Assembly (NCBI GenBank): GCA_022826755.1
Contig: JAJDUG010000064.1
Location: 62,001 to 126,000, forward strand
Length of the DNA: 64,000 bases
Source: Acidobacteriota bacterium
GTDB taxonomy: Bacteria > Acidobacteriota > Terriglobia > Versatilivoradales > Versatilivoraceae
Reading direction: 5' to 3'
Program-made: the position numbers and the translations under genes
Notes under the pieces: generated by a model
Told to the model about the DNA's origin: nothing
Databases searched by the model: none
Seen by the model: only the letters and a program-made list of their open reading frames with translations
Part shown: positions 1 through 8,385 of the stretch, piece by piece
How positions within the stretch are numbered: position 1 is the first letter of the stretch
Layout of the letters: the number at the start of each line of letters is the position of its first letter

Positions 1-1
1 G

Positions 2-700
2 GCTCGATGTCAGGCCGCCGCCGTCCCGCTTTCAGGCTGCGCCACCGGAATCGAGATAGAACGCGACTGGCTGAAGGAATGGCGCCGGAATCTGAAGCCT
101 TTTCCCGTCGGCGCCCGTTTCCGCATCATTCCCGGGCGGCCTGTTTCCGGGAGTGCCGTCCGGGACCGCATACCCATTTGGCTGGAGCCCCGGATGGCCT
201 TTGGAACCGGAACGCACGAATCGACCCAGCTCTGCCTGGAGGTGCTTGAAACACTGCCCTTGACCGGCAGATCCGTGCTGGACATCGGCACCGGATCAGG
301 GATTCTGGCGATCGCCTCCGCCAAATTGGGTGCTGAACCTGTCCTGGCCTGCGATATCGATCCGGTGGCCATCCAGGTGGCCCGGGCCAACTGTTTCCGC
401 AATCGGGTTGACCGGCGGATCCGGCTGTTTACGGGAGAGGTCGAGGCTCTCGCCGATAGAGGATACGACGTCATCCTGGCCAACCTGGAGGGTAAACTGA
501 TTCGGGAGAAACTGAACGATTTCGGCCAACGCCTCAACCCGCGGGGTCAGCTCGTTCTCTCCGGATTGTTGCAGCCGGATGCAGCGGACCTATGTCGGTC
601 GGCAAACGTTCAGGCTCTTCCGCTGACGCTGTTGCAGGATCTCGCCAAGGGGGAATGGCGCTGCCTGGTATTTACAACAAAAACGCATGGAACTGCCTGA
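2..700 (+). CDS. prmA: Ribosomal protein L11 methyltransferase PrmA (5' partial)
   Basis: Class I SAM-dependent methyltransferase that methylates ribosomal protein L11 in the cytosol. The frame is open from the left edge of the window, so the N-terminus is missing; 232 residues remain. The family signature MAFGTGTHEST is followed by the SAM-binding motif I (LDIGTGSGILAIA) and the acidic residue of the next strand (ACDIDPVAIQVA), then a DVILANLEG block equivalent to the NI(L)A motif IV of PrmA. Family members are about 290-310 residues, so roughly 60-80 residues lie outside the window. The gene precedes rsmE by 82 bp on the same strand, a common pairing. Starting at the internal ATG at 194 would give a false truncated protein. 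Confidence 0.9.
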   Translation, partial: ARCQAAAVPLSGCATGIEIERDWLKEWRRNLKPFPVGARFRIIPGRPVSGSAVRDRIPIWLEPRMAFGTGTHESTQLCLEVLETLPLTGRSVLDIGTGSGILAIASAKLGAEPVLACDIDPVAIQVARANCFRNRVDRRIRLFTGEVEALADRGYDVILANLEGKLIREKLNDFGQRLNPRGQLVLSGLLQPDAADLCRSANVQALPLTLLQDLAKGEWRCLVFTTKTHGTA

Positions 701-782
701 AATTCCCTGCCCCGTCACCACCGCAGACTGATTTTGAGGTGGCTCCTTGTGTTCCGGAAAATCCTGATTATCGGGGTCCGCC

Positions 783-1520
783 ATGCCGGCCCGTAGATTT
801 GTTCTGGACACCCCCCCCAGCGGAACCCTCGCAGTGCTGGAAAAACGCGAGGCTCACCACCTGATTCATGTCCTGCGGGCGGAGGTCGGCACAGAAGTGG
901 AACTCATCGATGGCCGGGGGCGTTTGTGGTCAGCCCGAGTCGGGCAAATATCGGGAAACCGGGTCCACTTGGTGGAAGTCTCTCAGCTCGCGGAGACCGT
1001 CGACCCGAAAGTAAGGCTGACGCTGGTCCAGGCTCTATGCAAATCCGATCGGTTGACCTGGATTCTGCAGAAGGCCACCGAACTCGAGGTTTCCGAGATC
1101 TACCTGGTTCAAGGTCGCCGCTCGGTGGTCAGGATCTCCCAAGACCGGAGCCGGGCCAAACTGGAACGGTGGAGGACCATCCTCGTCAACGCGGCCAAGC
1201 AGTGCCGTCGTTCGACCATCCCGATCCTTCACCCACCCCTGGAGTGCGGGGAGGTTTGCGAAGCCGTGGGATCCGATCTGAAACTTCTCCTTCAAGCGTC
1301 TCCTCAGGCCGTGCCCCTCAAAAGACTGGTTCGAGGCAAGTTCTGGCCGTCGGTCGCCTTCGCCGTAGGTCCGGAAGGCGGATGGACCGACGGAGAATGC
1401 GAAGCCTTCCTGCGCAACGGTTTTCAAGCCGTCCAACTGGGCCGCAGCACCCTGAGAACCGAGACGGCGGCCACGGTTGCGACGGCGCTCTTGCGGTACG
1501 AGCTGTTTCCGGAAAATTGA
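783..1520 (+). CDS. rsmE: 16S rRNA m3U1498 methyltransferase RsmE
   Basis: SPOUT-class methyltransferase that methylates N3 of U1498 in 16S rRNA. The 245-residue length is normal for the family. The N-terminal PUA-like part contains the conserved HL.HVLR segment (HHLIHVLRAEVG); the C-terminal SPOUT knot carries the two diagnostic SAM-site motifs, VGPEGGWTDGE and LGRSTLRTETA followed by ATA. The ATG at 783 is preceded by a GGGGT stretch that may act as ribosome-binding site. It follows prmA in the same direction and is probably cotranscribed with it. Confidence 0.95.
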   Translation: MPARRFVLDTPPSGTLAVLEKREAHHLIHVLRAEVGTEVELIDGRGRLWSARVGQISGNRVHLVEVSQLAETVDPKVRLTLVQALCKSDRLTWILQKATELEVSEIYLVQGRRSVVRISQDRSRAKLERWRTILVNAAKQCRRSTIPILHPPLECGEVCEAVGSDLKLLLQASPQAVPLKRLVRGKFWPSVAFAVGPEGGWTDGECEAFLRNGFQAVQLGRSTLRTETAATVATALLRYELFPEN

Positions 1521-1549
1521 TTGCTTCCGCACCGGCCTTGCAATAGTAT
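1521..1549 (+). promoter_or_regulatory. Possible sigma70-type promoter before the 1559 gene
   Basis: TTGCTT (1521-1526) and TAGTAT (1544-1549) are separated by 17 bp. The -10 element ends only nine bases before the ATG at 1559, so a transcript from it would be nearly leaderless, and no Shine-Dalgarno sequence is visible there. This may be chance. Confidence 0.3.
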
Positions 1550-1558
1550 CCGCTCTTG

Positions 1559-2506
1559 ATGAAACAGAACCTTTCCCGGTTCAGCTCACCGACACTTCAC
1601 CTTGGACGCTCGAATCGGTCTCCGGCCTACTGCCCCGGGATCCTCGGGGGACTCCGCAGCCTCTGGAGGCTTTGTTCCCTGTTGCCGGCGCTGGCGGTGT
1701 GCACCCTCACGTCGACCGCACAGCAGCGTCCCTTGCAAACCGAAGACCCCACCATCCTGAAAGCGGGCCGCGCCTCCCTGGAATTCGGGTTCGATTTCCT
1801 GCAGGACGCCAAGTTTCCGGTATCCGGACTGCGAGGGGATCAGACCGGCCTGGGAGTCATGGGCCTGCATATCAGCCTGGCCGGGGTGGCGGAAGTACAG
1901 ATGGACTGGACGGCGCACAACCTTCTCTCGGTTACTGAAGCCTCGCCTGCCCCGGTGAGACCCCATTTGAGCTCCGGCGGGACCGCAACCAGCGACTACG
2001 GGGATCTCTTCCTTTCCACCAAGATACGCATGTTGCACGAATCGGGGCCCAAGCCGTCCTTCGGCTTCTTCACCTCGGTTCAGGTGCCCAATGCATCCAC
2101 CGCCAAGGGCCTCGGCCTGAACGCCACCCAATATCGCGGCGGTGTCCTGGTGGGTAAGCACTTCGGAGATCTGCATGTCTTCGGCAATCTCGGATTGGGG
2201 ATCCTGGCCAACCCCGTGCTGGCGGGGGCGCAGAACGACGTCATGCTCTATGGACTGGCCGGGATCTATCCCCTCACCTCCAAGGTCAATCTCGCCGCTG
2301 AGGTGTTCGGCCACCGCAACAGCCGCCACCAGGCGCCCCTGGGAACCGAGAGCCTCTCTCAGTTCCGCCTGGGACTCCAGGTCCACGCCGGCGGTTTGCG
2401 TTGGGACGTGGCCGCCGCGGCCGGGCTGGCGCACCACTCCCCCCGGTCGGGCATCGTGTTCGGCCTGACCAAGCAGTTCGATTCCTTCCTGTCACCCACG
2501 CATTAG
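1559..2506 (+). CDS. Exported beta-barrel-like protein of unknown function
   Basis: I do not recognise a named family. The protein is 315 residues. A hydrophobic segment around residues 38-54 (LCSLLPALAVCTLTSTA) followed by AQQ looks like a signal peptide with a cleavage site, after an unusually long N-terminal extension. The mature part opens with PLQTEDPTILKAGRASLEFGF and consists of alternating hydrophobic/polar strands rich in Gly and aromatic residues, ending in a phenylalanine-containing strand (IVFGLTKQF), which fits an outer-membrane barrel or a meta-pathway-phenol-degradation-like porin fold. The start is uncertain: ATG 1559 has no clear ribosome-binding site. It could be transcribed with rsmE, whose stop is 39 bp upstream. 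Confidence 0.6.
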   Translation: MKQNLSRFSSPTLHLGRSNRSPAYCPGILGGLRSLWRLCSLLPALAVCTLTSTAQQRPLQTEDPTILKAGRASLEFGFDFLQDAKFPVSGLRGDQTGLGVMGLHISLAGVAEVQMDWTAHNLLSVTEASPAPVRPHLSSGGTATSDYGDLFLSTKIRMLHESGPKPSFGFFTSVQVPNASTAKGLGLNATQYRGGVLVGKHFGDLHVFGNLGLGILANPVLAGAQNDVMLYGLAGIYPLTSKVNLAAEVFGHRNSRHQAPLGTESLSQFRLGLQVHAGGLRWDVAAAAGLAHHSPRSGIVFGLTKQFDSFLSPTH

Positions 2507-2560
2507 GCCAGGGGCTCCTGCCTCCATATCCAAGGAAACTATGGCGCGAAGGAGAACGGC

Positions 2561-2595
2561 GAACCACGAATGGACACGAATGAACACCAATAAAC
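2561..2595 (+). repeat. R2 repeat, module B only
   Basis: Contains GAACCACGAATGGACACGAA followed by TGAACACCAAT, the core of an AT-richer dispersed repeat with internal ACACGAAT direct subrepeats. Related copies lie at 2731, 5147, 5456, 25321 and 33146. Confidence 0.8.
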
Positions 2596-2730
2596 TGATT
2601 GATGAGGTGTCGATAGGCGGGTGTGACCATCGATATCGAGAGGTTTTCCACCAAGGAAACGAAGTCATCGCAAGGTAGCAACGTTGCAGAAGCGTTCCGG
2701 TGCCGCTTGTCGTTCGAGCGAGTCCACCTG

Positions 2731-2806
2731 TATTCGTGTCAATTCGTGGTTCGTCTTTAAGGACGATTGGGTGTTTTCCCCTCGAATGATCCGCACGGCA
2801 GGCGGG
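2731..2806 (-). repeat. R2 repeat, modules A+B, reverse orientation
   Basis: On the minus strand, module A (CGGATCATTCGAGGGGAAAA) is followed after a short variable spacer by module B (GACGAACCACGAATTGACAC). The same A-then-B order recurs at 5147 and 33146 on the plus strand and at 25321 on the minus strand. Confidence 0.8.
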
Positions 2807-2973
2807 GCGCGGCTTGTCTGGGATACGTGGCAATACTTATGAACCGGTGGCCTTCTGGTCCCTTCTTGGACCCCTCTTTTCGTGCCCCTTCGTGTCCTCC
2901 TGAACTCTTTGCCGGTTGGGCGCACACCTGCAACCACAAATCTATAATCTGCATTCACTTAGGGTGGACAGGC

Positions 2974-3585
2974 TCAGACCGACGGGGGGCTCAGAGGCGG
3001 GGCGCTTCGGGATTCGTACTTGGAGATCAGGTGTTCGTGCCGCAGGGTGAGGCCGATATCGTCCCAACCGTTGAGGAGGCAGCGGCGCCGGAAGGGGGCG
3101 ACCCGGAAGCCGTAGCTCATCCCGCCGTCGGCCTGAATCCGCTGCTTCTGCAGGTCAACCGTCATTTGAAAACCGGGCGTTTCTCGAACCCGCTGAAAAA
3201 CGGCTTCCACTTGCTCCTCGGAGAGGCTCACCGGGAGCAGACCGTTCTTGAAGCAGTTGTTGAAGAAGATGTCTGCGAACGAGGGAGCGATGATGCAGCG
3301 AAAGCCGTAGTCCAGCAGGGACCAGGGGGCGTGCTCCCGCGAGGAGCCGCATCCGAAGTTGGCTCGGGTGACCAGGATGCCGGCCCCGCGATAACGCTCC
3401 TGATTCAATTCAAATTCAGGATTGAGGGCCTTCCCTTCCAGGAAACGCCAATCGTAAAAGAGGAACTGGCCGAAGCCGGTCCGTTCGATCCGCTTGAGGA
3501 ACTGCTTGGGGATGATCTGGTCCGTATCCACGTTGGGCAAATCCAGCGGCGCCACCACTGCGTGAACCTTTTCAAAGGGTTCCAT
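2974..3585 (-). CDS. leuD: 3-isopropylmalate dehydratase small subunit LeuD
   Basis: Small (swivel-domain) subunit of isopropylmalate isomerase, which interconverts 2- and 3-isopropylmalate in leucine synthesis. The 203-residue protein has the family hallmarks [15 protein letters not shown] (residues 19-33) and [11 protein letters not shown] (78-88), the substrate-binding loop, followed by [21 protein letters not shown]. The last dozen residues ([13 protein letters not shown]) extend beyond the usual end. It lies 28 bp inside the gap after leuC on the same strand and is translated after it, forming a leuC-leuD operon. leuA and leuB are elsewhere in the window. Confidence 0.97.
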   Translation of the reverse strand: MEPFEKVHAVVAPLDLPNVDTDQIIPKQFLKRIERTGFGQFLFYDWRFLEGKALNPEFELNQERYRGAGILVTRANFGCGSSREHAPWSLLDYGFRCIIAPSFADIFFNNCFKNGLLPVSLSEEQVEAVFQRVRETPGFQMTVDLQKQRIQADGGMSYGFRVAPFRRRCLLNGWDDIGLTLRHEHLISKYESRSAPPLSPPSV

Positions 3586-3612
3586 ATTGGATCCTCGTCA
3601 ATTACGCAGGCG

Positions 3613-5040
3613 TCAGGAAGGGTTGGATGAGGTTGTTGCCTCGAGTTCGTACTGTCTGACATCCACCAGGTGTCCTTCAATGGCCGCGGCGGCCGCCATG
3701 ACAGGACTGACCAGGTGGGTCCTCCCTCCCTTTCCCTGTCTCCCCTCGAAATTGCGGTTGGAGGTGGACACGCACCGCTGGCCCGGGCTGAGGATGTCGG
3801 GGTTCATCCCCAGGCACATCGAGCATCCCGACTCGCGCCAGTCGAACCCGGATTCCCGAAACAAATGGTGCAACCCCTCCTTTTCGGCCTGCCATTTGAC
3901 CTGTTGCGAGCCGGGCACCACCATGGCCTGAACTCCGGAAGAAACGCGCCTCCCCTTGACGAAGCGGGCCGCTGACCGGAGGTCCTCAAGACGGGAGTTG
4001 GTGCAGGATCCGATGAAGACCCGATCCACTGCAATATCCACCAGCGGCGTTCCCGGCTTCAGATCCATGTAATCCAAGGCTCGTTCGGCAGACTTGCGCG
4101 CATTGGGATCATCGAATTCCGCCGGGTCGGGAACCCGGGAATCGATGGGGGCCACCTGCCCCGGATTGGTGCCCCAGGTAACTTGCGGGCTCAAGCTCGC
4201 GGCGTCGATGTGTATGGTGTCGTCGAATTCAGCTCCGGGGTCGCTTACCAGTTTTTTCCAGCCGGCAACGGCTTCTTCGAAAGCCGCCGGAGCATATCTT
4301 CGACCGCGGAGATAGTTGAAGGTTGTATCGTCCGGGGCAATCATCCCGGCCCGTGCTCCTCCCTCGATCGACATGTTGCAAACGGTCATGCGCTCTTCCA
4401 TGGTAAGGTCCCGGATGGTTTGGCCGGCGTACTCTATCACCGACCCCGCCCCGCCGCTGGTTCCGATCCGACCGATAATGGAGAGAATGATGTCCTTCGC
4501 CTCAACACCATAGGGACGTTTGCCTTCCACCCGAACCAACAGGGTTCTGGGTCTGTCCTGGAGCAGGCACTGGGTGGCCAGCACATGCTCCACCTCGCTG
4601 GTGCCGATCCCGAAGGCCAGGGCTCCGAAGGCGCCGTGGGTAGAGGTGTGGCTGTCTCCGCACACCAGGGTCACGCCGGGAAGCGTCAGGCCGAGTTCCG
4701 GACCTATCACATGCACGATCCCCTGAAAGGGGCTGTTCAGATCGAACAGGGTAATCTCAAAGTCCCGGCAGTTGTCCTCCAGCGTCCGCACCTGCCTGGC
4801 TGCTATCGGGTCTTTAATTGGCAGTCCGCGGCCCGTGGTCGGGATATTGTGGTCCATGGTTGCGAAGGTGAGGTCCGGCCTGCGCACTCGCCGTCCCGCC
4901 AACCGAAGCCCCTCGAACGCCTGCGGCGAAGTCACTTCGTGTACCAGGTGGCGGTCGATATAGAGGAGAGAGGGCTGGCCCGGCTCTTCCCGGACCAGGT
5001 GGGCTGTCCAGATCTTGTCGAACAGGGTCTGTGGCTTCAT
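3613..5040 (-). CDS. leuC: 3-isopropylmalate dehydratase large subunit LeuC
   Basis: Aconitase-family large subunit carrying the [4Fe-4S] cluster; with LeuD it isomerises isopropylmalate. The 475-residue length is typical. Cluster ligands are visible as Cys346 in [10 protein letters not shown] and Cys406/Cys409 in [10 protein letters not shown]; the N-terminal TMDHNIPT and [26 protein letters not shown] blocks are also conserved. I chose ATG 5040 (MKPQTLFDK) because GAGGAG lies 10 bases upstream; a TTG at 5058 would add six non-conserved residues. It is the first gene of the leuC-leuD unit. Confidence 0.97.
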   Translation of the reverse strand: MKPQTLFDKIWTAHLVREEPGQPSLLYIDRHLVHEVTSPQAFEGLRLAGRRVRRPDLTFATMDHNIPTTGRGLPIKDPIAARQVRTLEDNCRDFEITLFDLNSPFQGIVHVIGPELGLTLPGVTLVCGDSHTSTHGAFGALAFGIGTSEVEHVLATQCLLQDRPRTLLVRVEGKRPYGVEAKDIILSIIGRIGTSGGAGSVIEYAGQTIRDLTMEERMTVCNMSIEGGARAGMIAPDDTTFNYLRGRRYAPAAFEEAVAGWKKLVSDPGAEFDDTIHIDAASLSPQVTWGTNPGQVAPIDSRVPDPAEFDDPNARKSAERALDYMDLKPGTPLVDIAVDRVFIGSCTNSRLEDLRSAARFVKGRRVSSGVQAMVVPGSQQVKWQAEKEGLHHLFRESGFDWRESGCSMCLGMNPDILSPGQRCVSTSNRNFEGRQGKGGRTHLVSPVMAAAAAIEGHLVDVRQYELEATTSSNPS

Positions 5041-5146
5041 GATCAAGGAGCTCCTCAACAGCGCATTTTCCTGGCACCATTATAGCTGGTCCCAAGGCAG
5101 GCCTGCCTGGAACAGCCTGGTTTCACTCCGTATGTTCCGCCCCGTT

Positions 5147-5330
5147 CCTGCCGTGCGGATCATTCGAGGGAAAGCAGTCGTAACGATTATGAATATGAAC
5201 CACGAATGAACACGAATAGACACGAATCTTCTTCAACGGCAAGCGGCGCTAAATTGCTTTTGCAAGTTTGTACCGTTGGTGTGATTACGGGTCCTAGTTG
5301 ACAACCCCTTAATTGGTTTCAGGCATGTGG
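5147..5330 (+). repeat. R2 repeat, modules A+B+C
   Basis: Module A is TGCCGTGCGGATCATTCGAG; module B is GAACCACGAATGAACACGAA with further CACGAAT units; module C (about 5240-5330) ends GGGTCCTAGTTGACAACCCC. The A-B-C order is shared with 33146-33345, where module C is diverged but alignable (for example CCTAGTGAATGCCCCTCAAT). Confidence 0.8.
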
Positions 5331-5455
5331 TTCGTTGTTGTTCTTGTGCACTTCAGGTCCCAGTTCAGTACTGATTAATAACTTGGATTTTGGGCGAAAT
5401 CCGTTGTCGCACCCCGAATATACAATTCATCAATCGGTTTTTTTTAGCTGCCATT

Positions 5456-5488
5456 GGTGTTGATTCGTGTCCATTCGTGGTTCGTCTT
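5456..5488 (-). repeat. R2 repeat, module B, reverse orientation
   Basis: Plus-strand GATTCGTGTCCATTCGTGGT followed by TCGTC is the reverse complement of module B. With 5147 it forms an inverted pair about 230 bp apart. Confidence 0.8.
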
Positions 5489-5513
5489 TTTCTTTTCGAA
5501 CAACTCCTGGCGG

Positions 5514-5987
5514 CTAATCGGACCGCACGAAGTGTCCGGACCGGCCGCCCGATTTTTCCATGAGGCGGATGCTCCCGATTTCCATGGTGCGGTCAAGGGC
5601 CTTGCACATATCGTAAACGGTCAACGCCGCCGCGGACACCGCCACCAGGGCTTCCATCTCAACCCCGGTCTTCCCCTCGGCCAGGGTCGTCGCCTCGATT
5701 TCCACCCCCGCGTCAGTGACCGTCAATTCCAGTTGAACATGGCTCAATGGCACGGGATGGCACAGCGGAATCCACTGCCCGGTATTTTTGGCGGCCATGA
5801 TCCCTGCCAGCCTGGCAGCCTCGAGGACATTGCCCTTGGCCAGCCGGTCGTTGCGGATTTGGGCGACGGTTTCCGCCGACGCCCCGACCCGGCCACGGGC
5901 GCGGGCCCTGCGCCGGGTGACGGGCTTGGAGGACACGTCCACCATGCGCAGGCTGCCTGAATGGTCGAGGTGCGAAAACTGGCTCAT
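5514..5987 (-). CDS. moaC: Cyclic pyranopterin monophosphate synthase MoaC
   Basis: Second enzyme of molybdenum cofactor synthesis; it converts the MoaA product 3',8-cyclo-GTP to cyclic pyranopterin monophosphate. The 157-residue protein shows the conserved MVDVS, AAKNTGQWIPLCHP and GVEMEALVAVSAAALTVYDMCKA blocks, including the catalytic-region residues of the last segment. ATG 5987 is preceded by GGAGGA at a spacing of eight bases, so the longer frame to 6020 is not used. It follows moeA by 47 bp on the same strand and is probably cotranscribed. Confidence 0.96.
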   Translation of the reverse strand: MSQFSHLDHSGSLRMVDVSSKPVTRRRARARGRVGASAETVAQIRNDRLAKGNVLEAARLAGIMAAKNTGQWIPLCHPVPLSHVQLELTVTDAGVEIEATTLAEGKTGVEMEALVAVSAAALTVYDMCKALDRTMEIGSIRLMEKSGGRSGHFVRSD

Positions 5988-6034
5988 GCTGGAATTCCTC
6001 CCCACTGCGATAAGACCCACCCGGGGCGGGCGCT

Positions 6035-7276
6035 TTAGAATTCACAATCGGAATTGCCGGTCATGGGCTCGAAGAGCAGGGCATCGGCCTCCTGGCCCGC
6101 TGACATCTCTTTGCATTCCAAGGGAACCACCACCAAACCGTTGGCATCGGCCAGGCTGAACAGGTCCGCCGATCCCTTCCAGGACACCGGTTGTATCCGG
6201 ATGTCGCCGGATTCGACAGAAACGGTTGCAGGCAGCAAGGCCGTGCGGCCGGATTTCTCCAGAATTCTGTCTTGCAGCCGGCCTCTGACCATCTTCAAGG
6301 GTCCCGCCGGCAACCCCTGCAGGGCCTGGAGGACCGGAACCACGAACAGCTCGAAGGCCACGAAGGTGGAAACGGGATTCCCGGGCAGGCCAAATACAAA
6401 CTGCTGTCCTCGCCTCGCGAAGACCGTGGGCTTGCCGGGTCGCATGCTCACCGCTTCGAACTGGATCTGAATGCCGAGTTCCTCGAACACATCCTCGACC
6501 AGGTCGTACTTGCCGGCCGAAACACCGCCGCTCACCAACAGGATATCGTTCTCCAGGCCCAGGCGGATTTGCCGCCCGAGCTGTTCCATGGAATCTCCGG
6601 CTGTAGCCAGAACACGGGGTGCGCCCCCATGGCTCACTACCTGGGCGGATAGCGAGTAGGCGTTGGAGTTGCGGATCTGCCCGGGACCCGGCTCCTGATC
6701 GACGTCCACCAGCTCGTCCCCGGTGGCCAATATGCCGACCCGCGGGCGCCGGAAAACCTGAACCCGCGCCTTTCCTACCGCCGCCAGGCCTCCCACCTCC
6801 AGGACACCCAGGCGGGTGGAGGTTGACATCAGGAGTTCGCCCTGCCTGCGTTCCGAGCCCGTGGGGGCGATGTTGGCTCCCGAAGCAACCGCTCGAAGCA
6901 CGGAAACTCCGTTTTCGGGCAGCCTTTCGGTATGCTCGACCATGACGACGGCGTCTGCTCCCTCGGGAGCTGGCGCCCCTGTCATGATTTGAATGGCCTC
7001 GCCCGACTTCAGAACCCGGGTCGGGACCTCCCCCGCCTTGATCTCACCCACACATCGGAGCCGGGCCGGCAGCGGATCGAGATCCCGGGACTTGACGGCA
7101 TATCCGTCTCGCATGCTGCGATCGAACGGGGGCTGGTCCGTGTCGAGGTATACCGGCTCGGCCAGGATTCGACCTTGCGAGTCCGGCAAGGGCACCACTT
7201 CCGTGGGCAACCGGCCGGGCCGGATCGAGCGGCAATGGTCCAGAACGATTTCCCTGGCAGTCTTGACGGTCAGCAT
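6035..7276 (-). CDS. moeA: Molybdopterin molybdenumtransferase MoeA
   Basis: Inserts molybdate into adenylated molybdopterin in the last step of Mo cofactor synthesis. At 413 residues it has the full MoeA architecture: N-terminal PPFDRSMRDGYAV, a GAPAPEGADAVVMVE segment, then the MoCF-binding domain with PRVGILATGDEL, SGGVSAGKYDLVED and MRPGKPTVF, GLPGNPVSTFVAFE, and a C-terminal beta-barrel domain. It is the promoter-proximal gene of the moeA-moaC pair; no other cofactor genes (moaA, moaE, mobA) are in the window. Confidence 0.96.
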   Translation of the reverse strand: MLTVKTAREIVLDHCRSIRPGRLPTEVVPLPDSQGRILAEPVYLDTDQPPFDRSMRDGYAVKSRDLDPLPARLRCVGEIKAGEVPTRVLKSGEAIQIMTGAPAPEGADAVVMVEHTERLPENGVSVLRAVASGANIAPTGSERRQGELLMSTSTRLGVLEVGGLAAVGKARVQVFRRPRVGILATGDELVDVDQEPGPGQIRNSNAYSLSAQVVSHGGAPRVLATAGDSMEQLGRQIRLGLENDILLVSGGVSAGKYDLVEDVFEELGIQIQFEAVSMRPGKPTVFARRGQQFVFGLPGNPVSTFVAFELFVVPVLQALQGLPAGPLKMVRGRLQDRILEKSGRTALLPATVSVESGDIRIQPVSWKGSADLFSLADANGLVVVPLECKEMSAGQEADALLFEPMTGNSDCEF

Positions 7277-7625
7277 TGGAAAGGCTCCACGACACCAGTT
7301 GGCGAGGGCCGGCTGGGAACGACCGCTACCGGAGAACCGTCCGCGGCAGCCCCTCGGATTGCAAGGGAGAGTCCTCTTTTCTCCGGGGAACTACCCTTCC
7401 CCGCGAAGCCGGGCACCTATGATACAGGGCTGGCAGCATCTGTCGGAACCAATTCTTGGCGGGGCGCCAGTCGACCGTCCGCGGAACTTGGCGCAGGGTG
7501 AGAGATCAGGTATGCTTCCAACTCTGAATTTCTGTGGTTGGCCGGCTTCGGAGACCATTCTTCAAGAACATCCGGCAAGCCATTGGACCGACTCCCTGTC
7601 CAACCGCGGACCCTTGCAACGAGCC
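7277..7625. other. Divergent intergenic region, moeA / methyltransferase
   Basis: This 349-bp stretch separates moeA from the methyltransferase gene, which run in opposite directions, so it should hold both promoters. I see no clear repeat, terminator or conserved element. The frame of the downstream gene stays open through it, with an alternative ATG at 7512, but third-position GC there is low compared with the gene body. Confidence 0.5.
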
Positions 7626-8354
7626 ATGGGGAAAGTCAGACCATTGGGGGGCGGGAGTTGGGTGTTTTTTTCCCAGCTCCTATCCAACTTCGGGACCGTC
7701 GGGGCCATCGCTCCCAGTTCCCCGCTCCTGGCCAAAGCTATTGTCCACCCTCTTGAAGACCGTCCGCAGCGACCCATTTCGGTCCTGGAAGCAGGGGCGG
7801 GTACCGGGGTCTTTACCTCCCAAATCCTCAAACGGCTGCGCCGGGGAGACCGGCTGGACGTCTACGAGTTGAACCCCAGGTATTTCGGGTACCTGAGCCG
7901 GTTTCTGCAGGGCCAGGAACTCCACTCCCGGGGGATACGATGCAACCTTTACAACGCCGACGTTCGTCTATTGAGTCAGGCGCGGCCCTACGATTTCATT
8001 GTCTGCGGGCTTCCCTTCAACAGCTTCGATGTTCAGACGGTCGATGAAATCCTGGAGATCCTGATGAGCCACCTGGCGGCAACGGGTGTGTTTGCCTATT
8101 TCGAATACTCCCTGCCCCCCGGCGTCAGGAGCCGCTTTCTCAAGGCCGCGGAGCGCGACCGACTCCGAAAGGTCAGTTTGAGAATTGGCAGGTTCGTCCG
8201 AAAGCACCAGTTCGGCTCCCGCCAGGTGTGGTGGAATTTCCCGCCCGCCAAAGCCCGGTTTTGCCGCAAAGCATCGGCCGGCAGCGGTTTGCCGGAGACA
8301 AGCCGTGACAAGACCGCTGAGGCGCAGCCACCTGCACGGCCGGTCAAGCATTGA
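7626..8354 (+). CDS. PmtA-like phospholipid N-methyltransferase
   Basis: SAM-dependent methyltransferase resembling the rhizobial-type phosphatidylethanolamine N-methyltransferase, which makes phosphatidylcholine from phosphatidylethanolamine at the membrane. The N-terminal FFSQLLSNFGTVGAIAPSSPLLAKAI block is characteristic of that subfamily; SAM motif I is VLEAGAGTGVFT, followed by DVYELNPRYF and DFIVCGLPFNSF (motif IV). The 242-residue size is a little longer than usual, with a low-similarity basic C-terminal tail. Start: ATG 7626 fits the family N-terminus but has a weak ribosome-binding site; ATG 7512 would add 38 residues. Related rRNA adenine dimethylase-like proteins share the fold, so the substrate is inferred. 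pssA and psd for its presumed substrate are at 52880-54308. Confidence 0.75.
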   Translation: MGKVRPLGGGSWVFFSQLLSNFGTVGAIAPSSPLLAKAIVHPLEDRPQRPISVLEAGAGTGVFTSQILKRLRRGDRLDVYELNPRYFGYLSRFLQGQELHSRGIRCNLYNADVRLLSQARPYDFIVCGLPFNSFDVQTVDEILEILMSHLAATGVFAYFEYSLPPGVRSRFLKAAERDRLRKVSLRIGRFVRKHQFGSRQVWWNFPPAKARFCRKASAGSGLPETSRDKTAEAQPPARPVKH

Positions 8355-8385
8355 TGCCACTCCCATGAAATCGAGGATAGAAGCC

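Larger units (their letters stand above)
2507..2973. other. Gene-free stretch carrying dispersed repeat fragments
   Basis: The 467 bp between the exported protein and leuD hold no convincing gene. They contain two oppositely oriented copies of the R2 repeat (2561-2595 forward, 2731-2806 reverse); the sequence between them has no recognisable coding potential. Confidence 0.7.
5041..5513. other. Gene-free stretch with R2 repeats
   Basis: The sequence between leuC and moaC (convergent to nothing: both genes run on the minus strand) is noticeably AT-richer than its surroundings and is largely made of R2 repeat modules (5147-5330 and 5456-5488). No ORF with homology-like features is seen. Confidence 0.7.
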
